A stretch of 64,000 nt of DNA from Polynucleobacter wuianus (GCF_001659725.1 NZ_CP015922.1:992001-1056000), one strand, 5' to 3'; positions 1 through 8,568 are shown, counted from the stretch's first letter. Notes: generated by a model not told the origin, from the sequence alone. Numbers and translations are program-made.

Positions 1-740
1 CTCTTAAATTGCCAATTTTCGAGAGTGTTGTAGTCAACCACAGGAATTTGACGGATGCTACCGGATTCATCCATCTTGCTATCGCCATTTAAGAGCGATG
101 CTAATTGAAACATCAAGCTAAAGCGATCCTGAGTTCCCGGAACAATTGCAGGCGTAAATTCTGGCTTTTCGGAGAAGTACATCTGCCCTCCTCCCTTTTC
201 ATCTCGATCAAAACGTGAGTACCTTGGCGCCCTAGTGCCGCGCTGAGACCAATAAATAATGGGGGCAAGGCCATATGAATCAACCGTACCTCGAGACTCA
301 AAAATAAATGGGCCTACGAATGCATATGGAATATTGATGTACAAACGATAGGAGTTACCGTCAGCAATCCAATCAATTTCAGCCGTTTGATACTTTTGGC
401 CATCAACATAAGCGTCGTAATAAAGAATGCCTGATTGGGGTAATTTGAATGCAACCCCTGCTTGATCAAAAGATCCGCCCTGTTCACCGGGAACAGGGTT
501 TTGATTAAAACCTTTTGAGCTTGGATCATCAAGCGTCCTCTTCTTTGGTGCCTTAGCCATCTGAATTTTTTTAGGGGGCTCAACTTTAATTTCTGTTCTG
601 ATAATGAGATCTTCTGAAATCTCAGGCGGGCTGCCAAAGGGAAAAAATGGAATTCCAAAAAAGAGGATTAAGTGCCCCAGCAAAGAAAGCAGCAAGGCAA
701 TGAAAATAATCCGCAACGACTGGGTGCGGATTTTGGGCAT
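1..740 (-). CDS. DUF3108 domain-containing protein, partial (C-terminus beyond left edge)
   Basis: An open frame runs from ATG at 740 down to the left edge with no stop, giving about 246 residues. It begins MPKIRTQSLRIIF, followed by one hydrophobic segment (about residues 7-27, rich in Leu/Ile/Phe) that looks like a signal anchor or TonB-like N-terminal helix. A proline- and lysine-rich linker follows, then a region with YYDAYVDGQKYQTAEI and a later WSQRG...PRYSRFDRD stretch typical of DUF3108 envelope proteins. The function of DUF3108 proteins is not established. The gene starts 26 bp after the HNH nuclease stop on the same strand, so co-transcription is plausible. The smaller frames at 113-301 and 314-658 are shadows of this gene. 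The end of the protein lies outside the window. Confidence 0.8.
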   Translation of the reverse strand, partial: MPKIRTQSLRIIFIALLLSLLGHLILFFGIPFFPFGSPPEISEDLIIRTEIKVEPPKKIQMAKAPKKRTLDDPSSKGFNQNPVPGEQGGSFDQAGVAFKLPQSGILYYDAYVDGQKYQTAEIDWIADGNSYRLYINIPYAFVGPFIFESRGTVDSYGLAPIIYWSQRGTRAPRYSRFDRDEKGGGQMYFSEKPEFTPAIVPGTQDRFSLMFQLASLLNGDSKMDESGSIRQIPVVDYNTLENWQFK

Positions 741-766
741 GAAACTTAATTGCACGGGAGTTCGAT

Positions 767-1336
767 TCAGGAAAAGCCCTCAAGCAATCGACTATTTTTT
801 GGCAAGTTGGCAGCCAAAAAGTCCATCTGATCAGCCAAGATGTTGCGTCCTCTCAAGATCATATCCTCATAAAGGCTTGGCATATAGGGTGTGTAAAGCA
901 AACCCATACCAGCTTGTTCGGGTGTGCGGTTACCTTTACGCTGATTACAAGGGCGGCAAGAGATGACCAAATTCATCCATGAATATTTTCCACCTCTACT
1001 ATTAGGAATAATGTGCTCGGCTTCCGCTTGGTTCTCATGGATAGTGTCACCACAATAGGCGCATAAACCGCGGTCACGTTTAAAGAGCTTGTGTTTTGTA
1101 ATGACAGGCACAACATCAAAAAGATTGATTTTGGATGTACCTTTTACCGCAATGATGGAGTGAAGCTCGATAACTGACTGAAGCCCACTTGAGCGCGAGA
1201 TACCGCCACGCATTTTCATAATTGGATCACCGAGCGTCCAAAGCACACTGCTATCAGCGTAATGTTTGGTTGCTTCCTCTGCGTTCACCCAACCCTGGGG
1301 AATTCCACCTGCGTCTAATTTCAAGATGCTCAGCAC
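767..1336 (-). CDS. HNH endonuclease family protein
   Basis: The 189-residue protein has a classical zinc-stabilised HNH module: CAYC (C92, C95), the EHIIPNSRGG core with catalytic His108, and SCRPCNQRKGNRTPEQ (C127, C130, N131). HNH nucleases cleave DNA with a single metal ion in a beta-beta-alpha fold. About 75 residues before the nuclease module show no recognisable domain. The start is GTG at 1336, chosen because AGGAG lies at 1342-1346 with 5-base spacing. There is no methylase, toxin partner or phage gene nearby, so it is not visibly part of a restriction or phage system. This kind of stand-alone HNH protein is common in Burkholderiales chromosomes; its biological role is unknown. It may share a transcript with the DUF3108 gene downstream. 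Confidence 0.88.
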   Translation of the reverse strand: MLSILKLDAGGIPQGWVNAEEATKHYADSSVLWTLGDPIMKMRGGISRSSGLQSVIELHSIIAVKGTSKINLFDVVPVITKHKLFKRDRGLCAYCGDTIHENQAEAEHIIPNSRGGKYSWMNLVISCRPCNQRKGNRTPEQAGMGLLYTPYMPSLYEDMILRGRNILADQMDFLAANLPKNSRLLEGFS

Positions 1337-1422
1337 AAACTCTCCTTTCTAGACTGATCTAACAGTAGCTACAGTCGTTTAGATCATCTTACAGAATAAG
1401 TGCTAGGCAATCAATAAAGGGC

Positions 1423-2013
1423 CTATTTGCTGGATATGAAATCTAAGACTTGTGGGAGGTGGTCTGCATAATCGGCGATTCCATGATCGCTACCCTCTAG
1501 CACTAACTGCTTTGCACCAGGGTAAAAATCAACCATCTCATGCCAATCTAGTAGTTCGTCACCCTTAGCGGCAATTAGAAAATAGCGAGCAGGATTGGTA
1601 ATTATCTCCACTTGAAGAGCTCTCAATTCGTCAATGTATTCAGGACGAAAATCAAATGGCTCATCGCTGTCATAAGCAGTCATCATGCCAACATGGGGAG
1701 CAAGCTCACGTGCTGCTCGTACAGCAGGGTTTAATACCACTGCTTTGCAAGCATATTTTTCAGCTAAGTAGTTGGTGTAAAAGCCGCCTAAGGATGATCC
1801 AATGACCGCCAAACAATCTGAGTTAGATTGATCAATATGTGCAGTTACCATATCCATGCTTTCTTTAGGCGAAGCAAGCAGTTGAGGGCAATACCATTCG
1901 ATGGGATTTGCAGCGCTTGATAATGCTTTGATAGCCTCACCAGTCATTACCGCTTTGCTAGATCTTGGCGAAGAACGAAAGCCGTGTAGGTATACAAGAA
2001 GGGTTGAAGACAT
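1423..2013 (-). CDS. YqiA/YcfP-family alpha/beta-fold esterase
   Basis: This 196-residue protein is a short alpha/beta hydrolase. It opens with the oxyanion-loop signature YLHGFRSSPRSSKA, carries the nucleophile elbow G72-S-S74-L-G, and ends with a KGDELLDW acid region and a GSDHGI motif that supplies the catalytic His. These features and the length match the E. coli YqiA esterase family, which hydrolyses short acyl esters in vitro; the natural substrate is unknown. It lies 12 bp after glxR on the same strand and is probably the last gene of a hyi-glxR-esterase transcript. No signal peptide is present, so the enzyme is likely cytoplasmic. Confidence 0.85.
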   Translation of the reverse strand: MSSTLLVYLHGFRSSPRSSKAVMTGEAIKALSSAANPIEWYCPQLLASPKESMDMVTAHIDQSNSDCLAVIGSSLGGFYTNYLAEKYACKAVVLNPAVRAARELAPHVGMMTAYDSDEPFDFRPEYIDELRALQVEIITNPARYFLIAAKGDELLDWHEMVDFYPGAKQLVLEGSDHGIADYADHLPQVLDFISSK

Positions 2014-2025
2014 AAGTGTTTGACC

Positions 2026-2925
2026 TTAAACCTTCATCCCTATTTCAAAGTTGGCCATTTTTTCTAGAGCGCGCACCATTGCTGAGTGATCCCAAGCCTT
2101 CCCGCCATGAGCTGAACATGAATTGAATAATTCTTGGGCAGTTGCAGTATTCGGTAGTGATACGCCTAATGCACGAGCGCTATTGAGAGCGAGGTTTAAA
2201 TCTTTTTGATGTAGTTCAATCCGGAACCCTGGATCAAACGTTCGCTTGACCATGCGCTCACCGTGCACCTCAAGAATCTTAGATCCTGCAAAGCCACCCA
2301 TCAAAGCTTGACGAACCTTGGCTGGATCGGCACCAGCCTTAGATGCAAATAATAGTGCCTCTGCTACAGCTTCAATATTCAAAGCAACAATAATTTGGTT
2401 GGCAACTTTAGCGGTTTGGCCATCGCCATTAGCGCCAACTAAATTAATATTTTTGCCCATCAAATCAAAAACAGGCTTCACCCTATTAAAAATGCTCTCG
2501 TCACCACCCACCATAATCGAAAGCGTAGCATTTTTAGCGCCAACTTCACCACCGGATACTGGCGCATCTAAGTAATCGCAACTAAGGGCATTTATCTTCT
2601 TGGCAAATTCTTTAGTGGCGATTGGAGAAATAGAGCTCATGTCTACAACGATCTTACCCTTGCTTAAACCAGATGCAACGCCATTCTCACCAAATAAGAC
2701 CTTATCAACATCTGGAGTATCAGGAACCATCGTAAAAATGATGTCTGCATTTTCAGCAACCTCTTTTGGGCTTTTGCATTGAGTTGCTTTTGAGCTTGCT
2801 AAATCTGTCGGTACTTTGCTGCGGGTATTGATAAAGACCTGATGACCTGCGTTGATCAGATGACTAGCCATTGGGGCGCCCATGATGCCTAAGCCAATGA
2901 ATCCCAGTTTTAATTGATTGCTCAT
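2026..2925 (-). CDS. glxR: 2-hydroxy-3-oxopropionate (tartronate semialdehyde) reductase
   Basis: The 299-residue protein belongs to the beta-hydroxyacid dehydrogenase family. The N-terminal Rossmann motif is GFIGLGIMG (residues 8-16), the substrate-binding DAPVSGGEVGA segment is at about 120-130, and the catalytic lysine lies in KVANQ (K173). The family includes 3-hydroxyisobutyrate dehydrogenase and tartronate semialdehyde reductase; the pairing with hydroxypyruvate isomerase immediately upstream (40 bp) favours the reductase of the glyoxylate/glycerate pathway, which reduces tartronate semialdehyde to glycerate. Glyoxylate carboligase itself is not in the window. The assignment over 3-hydroxyisobutyrate dehydrogenase rests mainly on context. 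Confidence 0.85.
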   Translation of the reverse strand: MSNQLKLGFIGLGIMGAPMASHLINAGHQVFINTRSKVPTDLASSKATQCKSPKEVAENADIIFTMVPDTPDVDKVLFGENGVASGLSKGKIVVDMSSISPIATKEFAKKINALSCDYLDAPVSGGEVGAKNATLSIMVGGDESIFNRVKPVFDLMGKNINLVGANGDGQTAKVANQIIVALNIEAVAEALLFASKAGADPAKVRQALMGGFAGSKILEVHGERMVKRTFDPGFRIELHQKDLNLALNSARALGVSLPNTATAQELFNSCSAHGGKAWDHSAMVRALEKMANFEIGMKV

Positions 2926-2964
2926 AGTGTCTCCGATTTGAAAATATTGATTTGTAAATATTAT

Positions 2965-3744
2965 TTAGGAATTAAATTGCTTGATCCAGCCAAGTCCGGC
3001 TTCAGTAGTTGTAGCAGGCTTGTACTCGCAGCCAATCCAACCTTGGTACCCAATGCGGTCAAGAAATTTAAATAAATATGCGTAATTGATTTCCCCAGTA
3101 CCTGGCTCATTTCGACCGGGATTATCGGCTAATTGAATGTGAGCAATTTTTGCGAAATGCTTTTCGATGGTATTCGCCAACTCGCCCTCCATACGTTGCG
3201 CATGATAGATATCATATTGAACGAATACATTATCTGCACCCACCTCAGAAAGAATATCAATCGCCTGCTGAGTGATATTCAAAAAGAATCCAGGAATATC
3301 AAAGGTATTAATGGGTTCAATTAATAAACGTAAATGGTTTTTTTTGAGTTCAGCTGCAGCGTAGCGCAAATTTTCAACAAAAGTAGCATGCGCTAATTTT
3401 TGATCAGCCCCTGTAGGAACTTTACCGGCTAGACAATTTAACTGATGAACGCCCAGCACCTTAGCGTACTCAATTGCCTTAGCAACTCCCGCACGAAATT
3501 CCTCCTTGCGGTCAGGAAGACATGCGATTCCACGCTCACCAGCGTCCCAGTCGCCAGCAGGCAAGTTATGCAAGACCAGTGAGAGTTGATTTTGATCTAA
3601 CTTTTGCTTGATTTCATTAGCGGCAAATGGGTATGGGAAAAGAAATTCAACAGCCTTAAATCCAGCGGAGCTTGCCTTTTCAAAGCGATCCAAAAAAGGA
3701 ACTTCATTGAATAGCATGGTTAAGTTGGCGGCAAATTTTGGCAT
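2965..3744 (-). CDS. hyi: Hydroxypyruvate isomerase
   Basis: This 259-residue TIM-barrel protein matches hydroxypyruvate isomerase along its whole length: FAANLTMLFNEVPFLDRF at the N-terminus, LLIEPIN (metal-binding Glu), YDIYHAQRMEGE, and HIQLADNPGRNEPGTGEINY with the conserved histidine and metal ligands. It interconverts hydroxypyruvate and tartronate semialdehyde. It heads the minus-strand hyi-glxR-esterase group. A 150-bp divergent intergenic region separates it from the secreted protein gene at 3895, and that region contains an inverted repeat (3822-3841) that could be a regulator site. Confidence 0.9.
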   Translation of the reverse strand: MPKFAANLTMLFNEVPFLDRFEKASSAGFKAVEFLFPYPFAANEIKQKLDQNQLSLVLHNLPAGDWDAGERGIACLPDRKEEFRAGVAKAIEYAKVLGVHQLNCLAGKVPTGADQKLAHATFVENLRYAAAELKKNHLRLLIEPINTFDIPGFFLNITQQAIDILSEVGADNVFVQYDIYHAQRMEGELANTIEKHFAKIAHIQLADNPGRNEPGTGEINYAYLFKFLDRIGYQGWIGCEYKPATTTEAGLGWIKQFNS

Positions 3745-3821
3745 CAGGAACCTTGTTTAGCGTAAAAATGATTGATGAATCTTAACAAAGATGTGAAATT
3801 CCTTCCTGAGTACAAAAACAA

Positions 3822-3841
3822 GCATTTCTAACCAGAAATGC
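3822..3841. repeat. Inverted repeat in the hyi / secreted-protein divergent region
   Basis: Arms GCATTTCT and AGAAATGC are perfect 8-bp inverted repeats around a 4-base centre. There is no T-run on either side, so a terminator is unlikely. Its position between two divergent starts suggests an operator, but nothing in the window identifies the binding protein. Confidence 0.4.
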
Positions 3842-3894
3842 AATAAAAATAAGCTAATATTGAAATTAGATACTTTTATCAATAAAGGAAAATC

Positions 3895-4494
3895 ATGAAT
3901 CTCAAATTAGCCCAAATCTTCTTGGCATCTTCAGTAGCACTGCTCTGCTCTTCCGCTGCGATTGCGCAACCAAGCCCTGCTGCAAGCAAGCCAATGGTGA
4001 TTGATGCCGCAGCTGTTGATAATAGTTATCAGCTCTATGAAGGAAGCGTAGTAAAGGTTGATAAAAAGACGCGTACTATTTTCTTTAAAAACAAAGAAGG
4101 TGAATCTAAATTCGTAGCTGGACCAGAAATCAAGAATTTCGATCAAATTAAAAAAGGCGATCGTCTCAGCGTCACATATGAATTGGCAGTTGCAATTGAA
4201 TTGATTAAAACTAAGAGTGATGGCATTCGCAGTAAGGTGGAGACAAATACTGTTACAAGCTCCAAGGCGAATGAAAAACCATCAGAAACGATTGCTAATA
4301 AAACAACTATCATCGCTGATATTGTAGAAGTTAATCGTGATAAGAAATTGGTTTCTGTAAAAGGACCAAGCGGAAAAATTACTACTGTCACTGTAAAAAA
4401 TCCAGCGCTCTTGGCTGACGTTAATGTTGGCGAGCAAGTAAAAGTCATTTATTACGATGCAATGGCTGCCTCAATTACTACACCCAAAAAATAA
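3895..4494 (+). CDS. Secreted protein with two internal repeats, function unknown
   Basis: The 199-residue product has a clear signal peptide (residues 1 to about 24, ending SSAAIA before QPSP) and should be periplasmic. The mature part holds two similar modules of about 50-60 residues: one around VVKVDKKTRTIFFKNKEGE...IKKGDRLSVTYELAVAIEL and a second around IVEVNRDKKLVSVKGPSGK...VNVGEQVKVIYYDAMAASI. Both have the pattern of short beta-strands ending in a G-[DE]-x-[LV]-x-V-x-Y motif, typical of small beta-barrel or OB-like repeats, joined by a Ser/Thr/Lys-rich linker. No catalytic motif is seen. The start is supported by AAAGGA upstream. The M48 protease gene begins 9 bp after its stop, so the two are probably co-transcribed. 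Confidence 0.75.
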   Translation: MNLKLAQIFLASSVALLCSSAAIAQPSPAASKPMVIDAAAVDNSYQLYEGSVVKVDKKTRTIFFKNKEGESKFVAGPEIKNFDQIKKGDRLSVTYELAVAIELIKTKSDGIRSKVETNTVTSSKANEKPSETIANKTTIIADIVEVNRDKKLVSVKGPSGKITTVTVKNPALLADVNVGEQVKVIYYDAMAASITTPKK

Positions 4495-4503
4495 GTTATT
4501 TCA

Positions 4504-5334
4504 ATGCAGTTAAAGGTAGTTTGGTTTAAGCTTTTTCTAATTAGTCTATTAAGTACCCTCCTCCTGGCCTGTGCTAATACCACGCGGTCAGGGGCTGTAG
4601 GCGTAAACCGCTCTCAATTCCTGGTCGTTTCTGCTTCTGAGGTCGATCGACTTTCTGCTATTAGCTATAACGAGCAGAACCAAAAGGCCAAAGAAAAAAA
4701 TATCCTAGTAACTTCGGGCCCTGAATACAGTCGCTTAAAGACAATCTCCAATCGCCTTATCTCCCAAACAGGAGTTTTTCGTGATGACACTCATCAATGG
4801 AATTGGCAATTGGTATTAATTGATGCACCCATTTTGAACGCAACTTGCGCACCTGGTGGCAAGATCACTTTTTATACTGGTTTAATTGAGCAGCTCAATC
4901 TAAGCGATGATGAGATTGCTGCCATCATGGGTCACGAAATCGCACATGCTTTACGCGAACATGGTCGTGAGCGCTTATCTCAGGCTATGGCACAAAGCGC
5001 AGTTGTTAATATCGCAATCGCAGCGGCTGGTAGCTATGGATCAGCCATCAGCGCAGCCAATCAGGCCTCACAGTACATATTGGTACTACCAAACTCACGG
5101 CAAAATGAAAGTGAAGCAGATGCAATAGGTATAGAACTTGCTGCTAGGGCTGGTTATAACCCACAAGCGGCGATAAGTGTTTGGCAAAAAATGAATAAAG
5201 CAACGCAAGGCAAAGGCACTTTAGAGTTTTTATCAACACACCCCTCTGGAGACACCCGGATTGAACAACTCTCAGAACTCATGCCGGTAGTGCAACCCCT
5301 CTATCTCGCTGCACCGAAAGCCAAGGCTAAATAG
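4504..5334 (+). CDS. M48-family metallopeptidase, lipoprotein
   Basis: The 276-residue protein carries a lipoprotein signal peptide with lipobox LLAC (Cys23), the zinc motif HEIAH (144-148) and a third metal ligand in ESEAD (Glu202). These are the hallmarks of peptidase family M48, subfamily of BepA/LoiP-like envelope proteases that act in outer-membrane protein and LPS assembly quality control. The region STHPSGDTRIEQL near residue 245 is the usual C-terminal signature of this group. There is no TPR domain, unlike E. coli BepA, so it is closer to LoiP/YcaL in architecture. It follows the secreted two-repeat protein by 9 bp; whether that protein is its partner is unknown. Confidence 0.9.
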   Translation: MQLKVVWFKLFLISLLSTLLLACANTTRSGAVGVNRSQFLVVSASEVDRLSAISYNEQNQKAKEKNILVTSGPEYSRLKTISNRLISQTGVFRDDTHQWNWQLVLIDAPILNATCAPGGKITFYTGLIEQLNLSDDEIAAIMGHEIAHALREHGRERLSQAMAQSAVVNIAIAAAGSYGSAISAANQASQYILVLPNSRQNESEADAIGIELAARAGYNPQAAISVWQKMNKATQGKGTLEFLSTHPSGDTRIEQLSELMPVVQPLYLAAPKAKAK

Positions 5335-5352
5335 TCATTATTAACCTATGAA

Positions 5353-5820
5353 TTAGTTAGGCTTGAGGGGGGGTGTTTTTTTAATAAGTTCCCGAATTTT
5401 GGCATCGCCTTCTACCATTAACTTAAATCGAGATTCGCTTACCAAAATAGCCATTTTGGCGTTGTACTGTTCGCGCCGAAGCCACTCTACCAAGAAGCAG
5501 ACCAATATGGTATAGGTTGCATAAACAAACAATACAGAAATATCCCTTGAATCAATCACGGTAAATTGCCCAAATGGCGCCATAAAGAAATAGGATATTA
5601 ATGGGATGCTGATAGCAACCGACAGCAGTGCGGGCCCAGTTCCAAAAAAGAAGGCGATCACAATCGTATTAATTTGGAAGAAAAAAAGCGGAAGCGCCTC
5701 CTCAATATGTGGTTGAAGACCCAGGCGAACACAAAAGGCAAAAAATACACCTATGCAAGCATTTAAATACCCAGCACCCTTATTGGGGCACCATCTATAG
5801 GCGTTGAGATTATGTTTCAT
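5353..5820 (-). CDS. DUF4118 membrane protein (KdpD-like sensor membrane domain only)
   Basis: This 155-residue protein has about four hydrophobic segments between residues 15 and 112 (GYLNACIGVFFAFCVRLGL, FFFQINTIVIAFFFGTGPA, LLSVAISIPLISYFF, ISVLFVYATYTILVCFLVEW), followed by a charged C-terminal helix. The spacing and the motif FFFGTGPALLSVAIS...FFMAPFGQFTV resemble the DUF4118 four-helix membrane domain found in KdpD and related histidine kinases. No kinase, PAS or GGDEF domain follows; the frame ends shortly after ESRFKLMVEGDAKIREL, which looks like the start of a PAS linker. It could be a natural stand-alone form or a remnant of a larger sensor. Confidence 0.7.
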   Translation of the reverse strand: MKHNLNAYRWCPNKGAGYLNACIGVFFAFCVRLGLQPHIEEALPLFFFQINTIVIAFFFGTGPALLSVAISIPLISYFFMAPFGQFTVIDSRDISVLFVYATYTILVCFLVEWLRREQYNAKMAILVSESRFKLMVEGDAKIRELIKKTPPLKPN

Positions 5821-5889
5821 AGATTTCTGACTCGGTGTATTCTTAGCATATAACTACTATTAAATACCAAATTTGAGACGTTGTGTGAA

Positions 5890-6738
5890 ATGCCTTACAG
5901 AATTCCATCCGAAATTTTAAAAGAGAGCATTACCTTACTCCTGCCGGGTTTGAATGGCGGCGGTTTAGAGCTCGGCCAATTACCGAGTTTCTTAAATGCC
6001 AATGGCTATGAAACATGCATTCCAGAGATTAATGGCTATCTGTATGGCACCCCTGCCGATAGCTATGAAAATTGGATTAGCCAGGTTCATAACAAAATTG
6101 ATGAGCTTAAAAATCATTACAAAACGATTAACTTAGCTGGAATTAGTATGGGCTCAACTCTAGCTCTTGCAGTTGCCAGCCAAAGGACGGATATCTCATC
6201 CATCGCCTTGCTCTCGCCTGTATTGCGCTATGACGGCTGGTCCGTCCCTTGGTATCGTTTTCTTTTAGATATTGCCTATAACTTTGGCATTAGAAATTGG
6301 GAATATTCAGAACGTGAACCATTTGGCATTAAGAATCCTGATTTGCGTAGACGGATTCGGGACAAGTTTAAGGCTCACGAGCTGTCTGAAGTAGGCGCCC
6401 CACTCATTACCGCAAGACATCTTCATGAAGCTAAGGGCTTGATGTCTTATGTAACTAAGAATTTGAATTCAATTACATCTAGGCTTCTCATTGTTCAATC
6501 TGTTGAGGATGACACTTGCACAATATGGTCTGCTGAGAAGATTCTTGCTAACGCAAAATCTGATTTACGAAGAGCGATTTGGCTCGGCAATAGCTACCAC
6601 ATTGTTACCATTGATAATGAGCGTGAAATCGTTTTGAATGAAGTATTACGTTTTCTTACTAAATCAGCCGGCGGCAATCTAGGCTCTGAAAATTACTATA
6701 GCGAGATGACCCCGAAACCGCTACGAACACGAGCCTGA
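5890..6738 (+). CDS. Alpha/beta hydrolase, lysophospholipase-like
   Basis: The protein has an alpha/beta-hydrolase fold: LLPGLNGGG oxyanion loop, nucleophile elbow GISMG (Ser 86 from the ATG start), and a GNSYHIVTIDNERE segment carrying the catalytic His near the C-terminus; EDDTC probably holds the acid. It is closest to serine aminopeptidase S33 / carboxylesterase (YvaK-like) proteins. Substrate unknown. Two starts are possible: TTG at 5881 and ATG at 5890; the ATG is preferred although the weak GAGA at 5875 is 11-14 bases away. The gene ends in a strong terminator at 6752-6774. Confidence 0.82.
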   Translation: MPYRIPSEILKESITLLLPGLNGGGLELGQLPSFLNANGYETCIPEINGYLYGTPADSYENWISQVHNKIDELKNHYKTINLAGISMGSTLALAVASQRTDISSIALLSPVLRYDGWSVPWYRFLLDIAYNFGIRNWEYSEREPFGIKNPDLRRRIRDKFKAHELSEVGAPLITARHLHEAKGLMSYVTKNLNSITSRLLIVQSVEDDTCTIWSAEKILANAKSDLRRAIWLGNSYHIVTIDNEREIVLNEVLRFLTKSAGGNLGSENYYSEMTPKPLRTRA

Positions 6739-6750
6739 TAGAGATAAATA

Positions 6751-6780
6751 AAAAGCCTCCGATTTGGAGGCTTTTTATTT
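6751..6780. terminator. Bidirectional intrinsic terminator
   Basis: A 9-bp perfect stem (AAAGCCTCC 6752-6760, GGAGGCTTT 6766-6774) with a 5-base loop is flanked by A-rich and T-rich tracts. It can end the hydrolase gene on the plus strand and the gltX/tRNA transcript on the minus strand. Confidence 0.9.
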
Positions 6781-6787
6781 TGGAATT

Positions 6788-6864
6788 TGGCGGAACGGAC
6801 GGGACTCGAACCCGCGACCCTCTGCGTGACAGGCAGATATTCTAACCAACTGAACTACCGCTCC
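6788..6864 (-). tRNA. tRNA-Asp (anticodon GTC)
   Basis: A 77-nt cloverleaf on the minus strand begins GGAGCGGTAGTTCAG and ends with an encoded CCA (6788-6790). The anticodon loop CTGTCAC places GTC at the decoding position. The T-arm GGGTTCGAGTCCC is canonical. It is the last of three tRNA genes downstream of gltX. Confidence 0.97.
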
Positions 6865-6905
6865 AAATTACAACAAACAAAACATTTACAACAACCAAAA
6901 AAATT

Positions 6906-6981
6906 TGGCGTCCCCAGGGGGATTCGAACCCCCGTACTCACCGTGAAAGGGTGATGTCCTAGGCCTCTAGACGATGGGGAC
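6906..6981 (-). tRNA. tRNA-Glu (anticodon TTC)
   Basis: A 76-nt cloverleaf starting GTCCCCATCGTCTAGAGG and ending with encoded CCA (6906-6908). The anticodon loop CTTTCAC gives TTC. It lies in the transcript unit directly downstream of gltX, whose enzyme charges it. Confidence 0.97.
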
Positions 6982-7016
6982 CTGGACTACTACTTAATGC
7001 CTTTGTCCTGCTTACT

Positions 7017-7092
<76 letters not shown>

Positions 7093-7170
7093 GAAATCCC
7101 GCAATAAAACCACAAGACACTCAAAACAATCCAAGATTTTAGCCTATTTTTGTGCAAGTGCGCAAATTGG

Positions 7171-8568
7171 CTATTGGACCACCTTGGAGAGCCTATTTAC
7201 AGCCTCTTCTTTACCCAAAACAACCAGCACAGAATCGATGGCAGGAGTCTGAGTAGTCGCAAATAATGCATAGCGAACAGGCATTGCTAAGGCCGGCATT
7301 TTCAGTTGATGCTGAGCTAGAACTTGTTTAAATGCTGCACTATAAGCTTCCTTACTTGGGTCAGCCTTTTTGATTGCCTCAATCAAATCACTGAGGGCAG
7401 GAATAACTGTCGCAGGAATATTTGCAGTAATTTGTTCTGTAGTTAACTGAGGTGCTGGTAGGTAGAATAATTTAGATCCCTCCGCTATCTCAATAAGCGT
7501 GTTTGCACGGTCCTTTAACAAACCAACTACTTGAACAAAATTTGGACCTGATTCAGTATCAATTCCCAATTCATGAGCAAACGGTTTTGTTGCCTCTGCC
7601 AATTTCACCGAATCAGAATTTTGAATATATTGGTGGTTTAACCAAAGCAATTTCTCTGGATTATGTTGCGCAGGAGAACGGCCTAAGCTATCTAAGTCAA
7701 ACCAATTCACAAATTGTTCTTTGGTAAATACCTCTGCATCACCATGTGACCAACCCAAGCGGGCCAAGTAATTCAAGATGGCTTCAGGTAGGTAACCTGC
7801 TTTTTGATAATCGCGCACACTCATGGCGCCATTGCGTTTACTCATCTTCTCACCAGAGTCATTTAAGACTGTTGGTAGATGGGCATAGACCGGGGGTGTA
7901 CCACCCAGGGCTTTCATAATGTTAATTTGGCGTGGAGTATTGTTGACATGATCATCGCCACGAATGACGTGGGTAATCTTCATGTCCAAATCATCCACAA
8001 CTACACAAAAGTTATAGGTCGGCGTGCCATCTGGTCTTGCAATGACTAAGTCATCCAACTCGTCATTGGAAATTTCAATTTGCCCTTTTACGGCATCTTC
8101 CCAAATAACTGAACCACCAATTGGATTCTTAAACCGAATAACTGGCAATACTCCTTCAGGAATGGCTGGTAAGGTTTTGCCTTGTTCTGGTCTCCACATA
8201 CCGTTATAACGGGGCTTTTCTTTATTGGCCATCTGCTGATCACGAAGTTTATTCAGTTCCTCCTCGCTCATATAACAGGGGTAGGCTAATCCAGACTCCA
8301 GCATTTGTTTGATCACCTCACGATAGCGATCAATGCGCTGCATTTGGTAGATGGGTCCCTCATCAATATCCATACCCAACCACGCCATACCCTCAATGAT
8401 GACATCCACAGCCTCTTGTGTAGAGCGTTCTAAATCAGTGTCTTCTATGCGAAGTATGAAATCGCCTTTATTGTGGCGTGCAAAGGCCCATGGGTAGAGA
8501 GCGCTGCGAAGGTTTCCTAGATGAATAAAGCCCGTGGGACTAGGGGCGAAACGTGTACGAATATGCAT
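7171..8568 (-). CDS. gltX: Glutamyl-tRNA synthetase
   Basis: The 465-residue class I synthetase ligates glutamate to tRNA-Glu. The HIGH-type motif is HLGN at residues 16-19 within FAPSPTGFIHLGN, and the second ATP-binding signature KMSKR is at 241-245. The C-terminal half is the all-helical anticodon-binding region. Length matches the bacterial discriminating type (about 465-470 residues). The start is the first ATG of the conserved N-terminus. Three tRNA genes (Ala, Glu, Asp) follow on the same strand, so the enzyme and one of its substrate tRNAs may share a transcript. It is divergent from hslO, 64 bp away. Confidence 0.98.
   Translation of the reverse strand: MHIRTRFAPSPTGFIHLGNLRSALYPWAFARHNKGDFILRIEDTDLERSTQEAVDVIIEGMAWLGMDIDEGPIYQMQRIDRYREVIKQMLESGLAYPCYMSEEELNKLRDQQMANKEKPRYNGMWRPEQGKTLPAIPEGVLPVIRFKNPIGGSVIWEDAVKGQIEISNDELDDLVIARPDGTPTYNFCVVVDDLDMKITHVIRGDDHVNNTPRQINIMKALGGTPPVYAHLPTVLNDSGEKMSKRNGAMSVRDYQKAGYLPEAILNYLARLGWSHGDAEVFTKEQFVNWFDLDSLGRSPAQHNPEKLLWLNHQYIQNSDSVKLAEATKPFAHELGIDTESGPNFVQVVGLLKDRANTLIEIAEGSKLFYLPAPQLTTEQITANIPATVIPALSDLIEAIKKADPSKEAYSAAFKQVLAQHQLKMPALAMPVRYALFATTQTPAIDSVLVVLGKEEAVNRLSKVVQ

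Noticed and set aside
604..966. 120-residue plus-strand frame
   Set aside because: It is antisense to the HNH nuclease and the DUF3108 start; no ribosome site and no recognisable protein.
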